A DNA stretch of 8,620 bases, taken from assembly GCA_021157505.1 (NCBI GenBank), contig JAGGWI010000216.1, forward strand, positions 1 through 8,620. The letters are read 5' to 3'. Positions 1 through 5,668 of the stretch are shown piece by piece; position 1 is the first letter of the stretch, and each line of letters starts with the position of its first letter. The notes beneath the pieces were generated by a model, which worked only from the letters and a program-made list of their open reading frames with translations, made no database searches and was not told where the DNA came from. Made by a program: the position numbers and the translations under genes. This stretch comes from Desulfuromusa sp. (GTDB taxonomy: Bacteria; Desulfobacterota; Desulfuromonadia; Desulfuromonadales; Geopsychrobacteraceae).

Positions 1-65
1 GTGACTGCAGCGGCCGCACGAAACAGCCCGTCGGGACTGACCACCCGGATCAAATGATCTGCCAT
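1..65 (-). CDS. hslO: Hsp33 redox chaperone, N-terminal fragment (partial)
   Basis: Only the first 21 codons lie in the window; the gene runs off the left edge. The minus-strand ATG at 65 opens a frame reading MADHLIRVVSPDGLFRAAAA, which resembles the usual start of Hsp33 (M-x-D-x-L-[VI]-R-x(4)-DG-x-x-R-A-x-A). An AAGGTG ribosome-binding site sits 7-8 bases upstream of the ATG. Hsp33 is a cytosolic holdase chaperone activated by oxidation of four C-terminal zinc-binding cysteines; that diagnostic part is outside the window, so the name rests on the N-terminus alone. The start is 26 bp after the stop of the ABC permease, with no terminator between, so it is probably the last visible gene of that operon. 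Confidence 0.65.
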   Translation of the reverse strand, partial: MADHLIRVVSPDGLFRAAAAV

Positions 66-91
66 TATTTGCACCTTAGATACACTTGCAA

Positions 92-892
92 TTATCCCCT
101 TAAACGATGACCCTTGCCAATCAACCAGGCCGCCCAGATAAACAGAATAACGGCAAGGACACCACTGAACCCGAAAGCAACCAGGTAACTTGTATCACCG
201 AAACCGATCAATGCATGACGAAACCCGTCAATCAGGTAAAATAGCGGGTTTAAATGGGAGAATTTTCCCCATGGATCGGGAAGGATAGAGATTGGATAAA
301 ATACTCCCCCGAGGAAGATTAAAGGCATAATAAGAAAACTGGTGTACATGGAGATTGTGTCAAAACTCTGTGCATAGATTGCCGCAATCAAACCAAACTG
401 GGCAAACATGAAGCTGGCCAACATCGCCATCAAAATCCCCAGAAATGGAGACTCCCAAGGGAGGGTCGCAAACATTGTTGAGATAATCCAGACCACCGAA
501 CCAACCAACAGCCCGCGAAGCATTGCTGCCAGGGTATAGGCCATAATAAACTGCGGTGGAGTGACCGGTGTCACCAGTAAATCAACAATCCCCCCAAGAT
601 AGCGCGACATAAACAGTGATGAAGAGGTGTTGGCAAAGGAATTATTGATAATTCCCATCATAATCAAGCCCGGGATAACAAACTGCGCGTAGCTGAAACC
701 TTCAACAATACTCAAACGCTCTCCCAGAGTTGCCCCGAAGACAAACAGGTAGAGACCAGCGGTGACGATAGGAGCCAATAATGTCTGGGTTGAAACTCGA
801 CAGAAACGGAGAATTTCCTTTCGCAGCAGAGTAAAAAAGGGGAGCCATGGGTAAAATCGACGCTTTAAATCAAAGTCCATCCACACCCCCAT
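92..892 (-). CDS. ABC-2 type exporter permease (YadH/NodJ-like)
   Basis: Integral membrane subunit of an ABC exporter, about 266 residues, the usual size for ABC-2 permeases. A short basic cytoplasmic N-terminus (LRKEILRFCR) precedes about six membrane segments, near residues 37-57, 70-90, 112-137, 148-173, 180-200 and 236-258. The stretch LIFLGGVFYPISILP followed by LNPLFYLIDGFRHALIG is the typical conserved C-terminal part of the YadH/NodJ/DrrB-like families. It should pair with the ATPase immediately upstream, whose last codons it overlaps by 23 bp, a sign of translational coupling. The substrate cannot be read from sequence; relatives export lipids, polysaccharides or drugs. Start is ambiguous: the ATG at 880 (MDFDLKRR) has a G-rich stretch five bases upstream and may be the real one, giving 262 residues. 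Confidence 0.88.
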   Translation of the reverse strand: MGVWMDFDLKRRFYPWLPFFTLLRKEILRFCRVSTQTLLAPIVTAGLYLFVFGATLGERLSIVEGFSYAQFVIPGLIMMGIINNSFANTSSSLFMSRYLGGIVDLLVTPVTPPQFIMAYTLAAMLRGLLVGSVVWIISTMFATLPWESPFLGILMAMLASFMFAQFGLIAAIYAQSFDTISMYTSFLIMPLIFLGGVFYPISILPDPWGKFSHLNPLFYLIDGFRHALIGFGDTSYLVAFGFSGVLAVILFIWAAWLIGKGHRLRG

Positions 893-1796
893 TTATCCCG
901 GTCAACTGAATAAAAACCTCTTCCAAACTGCTCTGATCAGTTTCAATATCACGAATCTGCAACTTTTGACTACAGAGTTGAGCGAGAACCGAGCCCACGT
1001 CAATTTCAGCTGGAAGGTTGAGCAGTAACATCCGCCCATCCGCCTTCAACTGTGGTTTGCAATCTTCCAGCCCCGGCGGCACGCTCTTTAATGGCTCAGT
1101 CAGCCATAAGCGCAATTGACGATTTGATAAACGGCGCACCAGTTCGTGAGTTTCCTCCAGAGCAATCAGATCACCATGATTCATGATGGCGATGCGATCA
1201 CACATCTCCTCAGCTTCCTCCAGATAATGGGTGGTCAACAGAATCGTTGTCCCCTGCCGATTAATCTCCCGGACAAAATCCCAGAGACCATGGCGCAGCT
1301 CAACATCCACCCCGGCGGTCGGCTCATCCAGAATCAGTAACTGGGGGTGGTGGATCAACGCCTTGGCAATCATGAAGCGGCGCTTCAACCCCCCCGATAA
1401 CTTCAACATCACCTTATGCAAATGAGGTCTCAAACCCAGACGGTCGATCAGCAACTGTCGCCAGTCGGGATCATCTTTGACTCCGTAATAACCAGCATGG
1501 AGCTTCAGGGCCTGATCTACGGTAAAAAAGTTATCAATGACAACTTCCTGATGGACAACTCCGAGCATCCTGCGAGTGTAGCGATAATCACGCTGGTTGT
1601 CATAGCCAAAGGCAGTGATACTCCCTGATCCCAAGCGGACAACCCCGGCAATCATATTGATTGTGGTACTTTTCCCAGCCCCATTGGGGCCGAGCAAGCC
1701 AAAAATCTCCCCCTTGTTAATTGTGAAATTAACCCCCTTCACCACGGGGACACCATCAAAGGACTTATATAGATTTTCTATCACCAGTGCACTCAT
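870..1796 (-). CDS. ABC exporter ATP-binding subunit (YadG-like)
   Basis: Cytoplasmic ATPase that powers the ABC-2 permease encoded next. Counting from MSALVIENLYKSF, it shows Walker A GPNGAGKST (36-44), the Q-loop glutamine (83), signature LSGGL (133-137), Walker B LLILDEP (153-159) with catalytic glutamate, and the switch histidine (190). A further C-terminal domain of about 95 residues, ending in the SLEEVFIQLTG motif, is usual for the DrrA/CcmA/YadG group of exporters. Length is 308 residues. The frame stays open upstream to a TTG at 1847 and an ATG at 1844, but the family normally starts at this MSALV-type methionine. A TATAAT box at 1853-1858 would also put the transcript start next to 1844, so the ATG at 1796 is preferred although its ribosome-binding site is poor (AAGGTG about 19 bases upstream). 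Confidence 0.9.
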   Translation of the reverse strand: MSALVIENLYKSFDGVPVVKGVNFTINKGEIFGLLGPNGAGKSTTINMIAGVVRLGSGSITAFGYDNQRDYRYTRRMLGVVHQEVVIDNFFTVDQALKLHAGYYGVKDDPDWRQLLIDRLGLRPHLHKVMLKLSGGLKRRFMIAKALIHHPQLLILDEPTAGVDVELRHGLWDFVREINRQGTTILLTTHYLEEAEEMCDRIAIMNHGDLIALEETHELVRRLSNRQLRLWLTEPLKSVPPGLEDCKPQLKADGRMLLLNLPAEIDVGSVLAQLCSQKLQIRDIETDQSSLEEVFIQLTGINGGVDGL

Positions 1797-1852
1797 GGCG
1801 CAAATATACAACCGCACCTTCAGCCTTGCAAGGACGGAGCGCATCAATTCTG

Positions 1853-1858
1853 ATTATA
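1853..1858 (-). promoter_or_regulatory. Candidate -10 box of the ABC exporter operon
   Basis: A perfect TATAAT reads on the minus strand just upstream of the ABC ATPase gene. No good -35 box lies 16-18 bp further upstream (the best is CAAGTT at 17 bp) and there is no extended -10 TG, so this is only a candidate, perhaps needing an activator. If used, transcription would begin near 1846 and give a leader of about 50 bases to the ATG at 1796. Confidence 0.35.
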
Positions 1859-1894
1859 TCTGTCACTAAAAGGACAACTTGAACTTTCAGCTTC

Positions 1895-1923
1895 TTGACA
1901 GAGGCGATAAACTTGACCATGAT
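1895..1923 (+). promoter_or_regulatory. Candidate sigma-70 promoter for the methyltransferase gene
   Basis: A perfect TTGACA at 1895-1900 is followed, after exactly 17 bp, by CATGAT (1918-1923; four of six matches to TATAAT). It faces the methyltransferase gene and lies back to back with the candidate promoter of the ABC operon. A transcript from about 1930 would have a leader of 65-70 bases to the ATG at 1996. The weak -10 keeps confidence low. Confidence 0.35.
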
Positions 1924-1995
1924 GGTGATATATAGTGCATTCAACCGCCATCCTTTTATTCAGTGAATACCGCCCAAGAGGACAGAATCCTGCCA

Positions 1996-2652
1996 ATGGT
2001 CATGAAACAAATACACTCTTATCTGCTGGCTAAAAGCTATGACTACGTCATGCGCAACACTGAAAAGCGCTGTCTGCAAGGGTGGCGCAAAGAACTGCTT
2101 GCTCAAGCGAGTGGTGACCTGCTGGAGATCGGAGCGGGGACAGGGGTCAACCTTCCTCACTATCCCAATAGAGTCTCACGAATTACCCTGAGTGAGCCGG
2201 ATCTACAAATGCGTAACCAACTCCAGCGCAAAACCGGCCAATTCCAAAATGAACGACTTGACATTACCTCCTGGGGAGCAGAATCGACAGGGATGCCAGA
2301 CGCCTCCTTTGACACGATTGTTTCCACTCTGGTTCTTTGCTCCGTACCCAGCCTTGAAAACAGTCTCAACGAGATCTATCGGCTATTACGGCCGAATGGC
2401 GTTTTACTTTTTCTGGAACATGTTATCTCTAACCACCCGCCAACTCGAATCTGGCAACACCGACTTGAACCCCTCTGGGGGCTCTGTGCAGGGAATTGCC
2501 GTTTAACCCGCGATACAGCCACGGCTATTCTTGCTACCGGTCTACAGATTGAACAGTTGACCGAAGCCCCAATGGCAGGGACTCCTGCCTTTGTTCGGGG
2601 AACAATTCGTGGTATAGCAAGAAAATCATTGGATTCCGGGGAAAGGGTTTAG
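1996..2652 (+). CDS. Class I SAM-dependent methyltransferase
   Basis: Cytosolic methyltransferase of the methyltransferase-11/UbiE-like fold, about 218 residues. Motif I is LLEIGAGTGVNLPHYP (S-adenosylmethionine-binding glycine loop), followed by ITLSEPDLQM, whose acidic residue should bind the ribose, then the post-motif DASFDTIVSTLVLCSV and LLRPNGVLLFLEHV. This spacing, with the STLVLCSV and LFLEHV signatures and a later WQHRLEPLW, resembles the bacterial relatives of METTL7 and of phospholipid N-methyltransferases. The acceptor cannot be predicted. The frame extends to a GTG at 1963, but that has no ribosome-binding site. The ATG at 1996 has AGAGGA 13 bases upstream, and the ATG at 2002 is a further option. 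The stop is 2 bp before the zinc-ribbon gene, so the two are surely co-transcribed. Confidence 0.85.
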   Translation: MVMKQIHSYLLAKSYDYVMRNTEKRCLQGWRKELLAQASGDLLEIGAGTGVNLPHYPNRVSRITLSEPDLQMRNQLQRKTGQFQNERLDITSWGAESTGMPDASFDTIVSTLVLCSVPSLENSLNEIYRLLRPNGVLLFLEHVISNHPPTRIWQHRLEPLWGLCAGNCRLTRDTATAILATGLQIEQLTEAPMAGTPAFVRGTIRGIARKSLDSGERV

Positions 2653-2654
2653 CT

Positions 2655-2927
2655 ATGTTCCTGCGGTCAAACTGGTTCCGGCAATTATTCTCAGGTGGAG
2701 ATCAGGAAGTAGAAAATTCTTATTTTGATCTGGATAACATCCCCCCTTGCCCAGCCTGTGGGTCAGATGATGTGGCAATTTTTGTCTATGGCAAACCACA
2801 AATGGACAAAGCCACCCTGGAGGGACTGGAGTCAGGAAAAATTATCTCGGGTGGTTGTATGATTCGCAAAACTGCCCCTAAATGGCATTGTTACAATTGT
2901 AATAATGATTTCGGACGACTGCGATAA
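2655..2927 (+). CDS. Small zinc-ribbon protein of unknown function
   Basis: A 90-residue soluble protein without a named function. It carries CPAC (Cys32 and Cys35) and CYNC (Cys79 and Cys82), two CxxC knuckles that should bind one zinc ion, and a further conserved-looking GGC (Cys68). The pattern CPxCGSDDVA...YGKP...L..GKI..GGC...PKWHC..C resembles small conserved hypothetical proteins seen in many bacteria. ATG at 2655 with AAAGGG about 9 bases upstream, inside the end of the methyltransferase gene. The 2-bp gap implies translational coupling and possibly a shared role, but nothing in either protein says what it is. Confidence 0.8.
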   Translation: MFLRSNWFRQLFSGGDQEVENSYFDLDNIPPCPACGSDDVAIFVYGKPQMDKATLEGLESGKIISGGCMIRKTAPKWHCYNCNNDFGRLR

Positions 2928-2997
2928 CCAGTCGCAACTTCACCCAAACTGAATCGCTACATGCAGATTCAAGTCATATCCCAAGGAGACAATAACT

Positions 2998-3276
2998 ATG
3001 GCAAAAGCAAGCGCACGGCACATTCTGGTTCCCACTGAAGAAGAATGCAATAATCTAAAAACTGAAATTGAAGCTGGTGCCGATTTTGAAAAAATTGCAG
3101 AAAAACACTCTAAATGCCCATCCGGTAAACAGGGAGGTGCTCTGGGGGAATTTTCTCCAGGTCAGATGGTGAAAGAATTTGATGAGGTTGTTTTTAGTGG
3201 CGAGATTGGCAAGGTTCTCGGTCCGGTAAAAACTCAATTTGGATATCACCTGATTGAAGTTACTGACAGAACTTAG
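2998..3276 (+). CDS. ppiC: Parvulin-type peptidyl-prolyl cis-trans isomerase
   Basis: A 92-residue stand-alone parvulin, almost the same length as E. coli PpiC (93 residues) and alike along its whole length: the start MAKASARHILV, the segment GADFEKIAEKHSKCPSG, GGALGEFSPGQMV, FDEVVF and the end TQFGYHLIEV. The two family histidines (in RHILV and in GYHLI) and the active-site cysteine (HSKCPSG) are present. It speeds cis-trans isomerisation of prolyl bonds. There is no signal peptide or membrane segment, so it is cytosolic. The start is fixed by a strong AAGGAG at 2983-2988, nine bases before the ATG. It sits 70 bp after the zinc-ribbon gene and ends at a strong terminator, so it may be the last gene of that operon or transcribed alone. 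Confidence 0.93.
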   Translation: MAKASARHILVPTEEECNNLKTEIEAGADFEKIAEKHSKCPSGKQGGALGEFSPGQMVKEFDEVVFSGEIGKVLGPVKTQFGYHLIEVTDRT

Positions 3277-3282
3277 GGTAAC

Positions 3283-3323
3283 AAAACAGAACCCCGCCCA
3301 TTTTTGGGTGGGGTTCTGTTTTT
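3283..3323 (+). terminator. Rho-independent terminator after ppiC
   Basis: An 18-bp stem (3283-3300 with 3305-3322) closes a TTTT loop. The core is ACAGAACCCCGCCCA with TGGGTGGGGTTCTGT, having one G-U pair, and a run of T follows. It begins 6 bp after the ppiC stop. The outer A:T pairs would let it also work in the opposite direction. It isolates the reductase gene downstream from the methyltransferase/ppiC transcript. Confidence 0.92.
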
Positions 3324-3362
3324 GAAAACTTGGAACCGGTAACAAATTTTTTTGCACTGAGC

Positions 3363-3384
3363 AACGGGACAAACAATCCCGGTT
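3363..3384 (+). promoter_or_regulatory. Imperfect palindrome in the leader of the reductase gene
   Basis: AACGGGA and TCCCGGTT can pair around a CAAACAA spacer, with one bulged C, 28 bp before the reductase start. It could be an operator or a leader hairpin. The arms are short, no regulator gene is nearby and no clear promoter was recognised in 3324-3411, so the assignment is tentative. Confidence 0.2.
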
Positions 3385-3411
3385 AATTCAAACATCATTG
3401 AAAGATGAACC

Positions 3412-4962
3412 ATGAAAACCCTGGAGCAAAGCTACCTGAATCTAAAGGACAATGTTGATAAATATCTTGCCGGCGACATCAGTGCGACCGATTTAAAGAA
3501 GGTGTGCAGTCTTCTGGGAATTTATCAACAGCGTAATGGCCTTTTTATGCTGCGAATCCGGATTACGGGAGGTCATATTTCTGTCAGTAAATTACAGAAA
3601 GTTGCAGACATTATGGATGAGTATAATGTTGGATTTGCCCATATCACCACCAGGCAGACCTTACAGCTCCAGGATGTTGCTGCTGCTGACATTGACCCTA
3701 TTCTTAAGAAACTGACAGCAAACGGTATGCCATTCCGTGGCGGCGGCAGCAATACCTATAGAAACATTCTGGCGTCAAGTGACAGTGCTGTTGCCACAGA
3801 TGAAACCTTTGACGTGCTCCCCTATGCTCAGGCATTAAATGATTTTTTATTCACCTACGACAAAGCTATTGAGCTTCCAAGAAAGATAAAATTTGGTTTT
3901 TCTTCCGGAGGAGATGACTCTATAAAAGCTATCGTTCAGGATCTCGGTTTTATTGCAAAACAGCAGAATGGGGAAAAAGGCTTTGAGGTCTATGCTGGTG
4001 GCGGCATGGGTAAGGAGAGTATTCTTGGAGTTAAAGTTTTTGACTTTCTTCCAGAAAATCAATTTGCAAAATGTGCGAAAGCGGTCACTGATCTCTTTTA
4101 TGATCATGGTGACAGAACAAACCGTAGCCAGGCACGATTACGCTTTGTTCACAAACGATTAGGCAAAGATAAGTTTATTGAACTGTTTCAGGAGTATTTT
4201 AAAAAAAGCACCGTAGCTGTAAAAGTGACTGCCAATCAGGACATTGAAGGGGAAGTTAAATCCCTGCAACAGTTTGAATTCAATATTCCCGATGATAAAC
4301 ACTATAGACAGTGGACTGCATATGCTACATGCAGTACTAAATTCGGGGATGACATTATCTCCCTCAGATTGTTTGTCCCCTACGGAAACCTGAAGGCAAA
4401 TCAGATAAGAGAAATTGCGGACCTTGCAGAAAAATGTGGGCTTTCATTTGTTCGACTGACCCAGAGTATGGATATTTTATTTCCCTTGATTCACAAATCC
4501 GTACTGCCGGTTATCTTTGCTAGTTTCAATAATGAGCTAAGAGATTTAGACCTCTCCCTGCTCTCATTCAGAGGGCACCTGACCGCCTGCATCGGGCCGA
4601 AAGTATGTGTGATCGGAATTGCTGATGCGCCAGCCCTCAGTGATATGATCGCTGCTGCTCTGGATGAATATTTCACTGAATATCCTGACAAAAAACCGAA
4701 AGAAGTTCTTTCTATTCTACAGGAGCTTAAAATCTCCGGATGCCCAAATACATGTTCAGGACATATCGTCAGTAAGATAGGGTTACAGGGAATGAAAAAA
4801 CGGGTCAATGAGGTTTTAACTGAAGGAGCTTTTCTCTATACCGGTGGGAACGCGGATCAGGATGACGCCTGTCTCGCAAGTTCAGAGAAAGAGTTCTTCC
4901 CCAAAAATCAAATTGCCCGGGCGGTTAGAATAGGTGAGAATTCAAGGAGCTTACCTCTGTAG
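3412..4962 (+). CDS. Nitrite/sulfite reductase, siroheme and 4Fe-4S hemoprotein
   Basis: A single-chain siroheme reductase of 516 residues, the usual size for ferredoxin-dependent assimilatory sulfite/nitrite reductases, which reduce sulfite to sulfide or nitrite to ammonia with six electrons. It has the duplicated family layout: a ferredoxin-like half-domain (about 40-105, with TTRQTLQLQ at 79-87), a siroheme domain (RGGGSNTYRN at 109-118, YAGGGMG, NRSQARLRFVHKRLG), a second half-domain (about 310-380) and the cluster domain. The 4Fe-4S/siroheme ligands are Cys393 and Cys399 (TACIGPKVC) and Cys444 and Cys448 (SGCPNTC). No signal peptide, so cytosolic; electrons probably come from ferredoxin, as no flavoprotein partner is in view. 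Substrate choice between sulfite and nitrite cannot be settled here. The ribosome-binding site is weak (GAAAGATG). It is flanked by a terminator upstream and the 168-bp repeat downstream, so probably a single-gene transcript. Confidence 0.92.
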   Translation: MKTLEQSYLNLKDNVDKYLAGDISATDLKKVCSLLGIYQQRNGLFMLRIRITGGHISVSKLQKVADIMDEYNVGFAHITTRQTLQLQDVAAADIDPILKKLTANGMPFRGGGSNTYRNILASSDSAVATDETFDVLPYAQALNDFLFTYDKAIELPRKIKFGFSSGGDDSIKAIVQDLGFIAKQQNGEKGFEVYAGGGMGKESILGVKVFDFLPENQFAKCAKAVTDLFYDHGDRTNRSQARLRFVHKRLGKDKFIELFQEYFKKSTVAVKVTANQDIEGEVKSLQQFEFNIPDDKHYRQWTAYATCSTKFGDDIISLRLFVPYGNLKANQIREIADLAEKCGLSFVRLTQSMDILFPLIHKSVLPVIFASFNNELRDLDLSLLSFRGHLTACIGPKVCVIGIADAPALSDMIAAALDEYFTEYPDKKPKEVLSILQELKISGCPNTCSGHIVSKIGLQGMKKRVNEVLTEGAFLYTGGNADQDDACLASSEKEFFPKNQIARAVRIGENSRSLPL

Positions 4963-5000
4963 CGTAACCACCATTGGAGTGACCAAAACCGTTGCTGTTC

Positions 5001-5168
5001 CTAGGAGGCTGTCGGACTATACGGGTCGAAGCGAAAATTTGGAAGTTTGAGAGCAGATTTTAGCTTGTTTAAGAGTAATAGCCGTAGCTATTGGTCGAAA
5101 AGGAGCTGAAATATGGGCCAAACAGCCGGATTTGCAGCCGGGTCATGGATAGTCCGACAGCTTCCTAG
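5001..5168. repeat. 168-bp MITE-like element with 20-bp terminal inverted repeats
   Basis: The left end CTAGGAGGCTGTCGGACTAT (5001-5020) is the reverse complement of the right end ATAGTCCGACAGCTTCCTAG (5149-5168), 19 of 20 bases matching. Each edge is CTAG. If these are a 4-bp target duplication, the element proper is 5005-5164 with 16-bp ends; IS5-family elements duplicate such YTAR targets, but the family here is inference. The interior folds further: AAGCGAAAAT with ATTTTAGCTT (5029-5038/5057-5066, one mismatch), AATAGC-CGTA-GCTATT (5077-5092), and two direct copies of CAGCCGG (5123-5129, 5135-5141). It encodes no transposase. It lies between two convergent genes, ending inside the stop codon of the right-hand one. 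There is no T-tract after either end, so it is not an ordinary terminator. A structured RNA remains an alternative. Confidence 0.8.
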
Positions 5169-5668
5169 TCCATCAGTTTATCCAGTTCTAGCAGAATTTC
5201 CGTCTGCTCCTGGATTTTTTCATGGTAATAGTTCCAGACATGATAACTCTGCAACCCCAGAATCGTTAATCCAACCACAAAAATTGCCCAGAAGTTTTCG
5301 CTCAAGCCCTCAGAGAAATGGTAAAAGAGATAAAATGCCCCCAGATAACCAAAGTGTGCCAGAGCACCACGTGGTTTATTATCACTGGCCATCTGCGTTA
5401 GAATGAGAATAAGTGCTGAAAACCCGTAAACAACCAGAGCCCAGTTAATATACTTGACCGGAGGCCCTGCTCCTAAAGCAACCCGGATCGATTCACTTAG
5501 TGGGGGGAGGAAATCAAAGTTACGAAAAGCACCCATACTTAAGGCAGTAAACAGAGCAAGAATCCAGAGACCGGTACTGGAAAACAGCTCCAGTTTTTTA
5601 ATCTTCGCCTGAACCTGTTTCCGAAGGGGATTGATATCTGGTAGAGGAGCTTCAGCTTCTTGTGTCAT
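5165..5668 (-). CDS. Four-helix membrane protein of unknown function
   Basis: A 167-residue protein that I do not recognise. A charged N-terminus of about 28 residues (rich in Lys and Gln) is followed by about four membrane helices near 30-48, 73-92, 103-121 and 124-146, then a polar C-terminal tail (EKIQEQTEILLELDKLMD) that could form a short coiled coil. No cysteine pairs or haem-binding CxxCH are present; histidines in helices 3-4 (YHFSEG, QSYHVWNYYH) could be haem ligands, but this is a guess. Its ATG overlaps the stop of the upstream gene (TGATG), so translation is coupled and the two products probably act together. The stop codon is supplied by the CTAG edge of the adjacent repeat, so the C-terminus may differ from that of relatives without the insertion. 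Confidence 0.75.
   Translation of the reverse strand: MTQEAEAPLPDINPLRKQVQAKIKKLELFSSTGLWILALFTALSMGAFRNFDFLPPLSESIRVALGAGPPVKYINWALVVYGFSALILILTQMASDNKPRGALAHFGYLGAFYLFYHFSEGLSENFWAIFVVGLTILGLQSYHVWNYYHEKIQEQTEILLELDKLMD

Noticed and set aside
1824..1833. Perfect 10-bp palindrome CCTTGCAAGG in the ABC operon leader
   Set aside because: Too short and without a loop to call a hairpin or operator with any confidence.
1797..1847. N-terminal extension of the ABC ATPase (TTG at 1847 or ATG at 1844)
   Set aside because: The added residues are not typical of the family, no ribosome site precedes them, and the candidate -10 box would make the transcript almost leaderless.
5001..5168. The long inverted repeat as a terminator for the reductase gene
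   Set aside because: No T-tract follows either end and the arms are about 130 bp apart with internal hairpins; a mobile or structural repeat explains it better, although it might still slow convergent transcription.
5113..5406. Plus-strand frame of 97 codons starting within the repeat with a good ribosome-site-like sequence
   Set aside because: Most of it is antisense to the four-helix membrane gene and its product (rich in Pro, Ser, His) has no domain-like pattern; treated as a shadow, with only the AGGAG-ATG noted.
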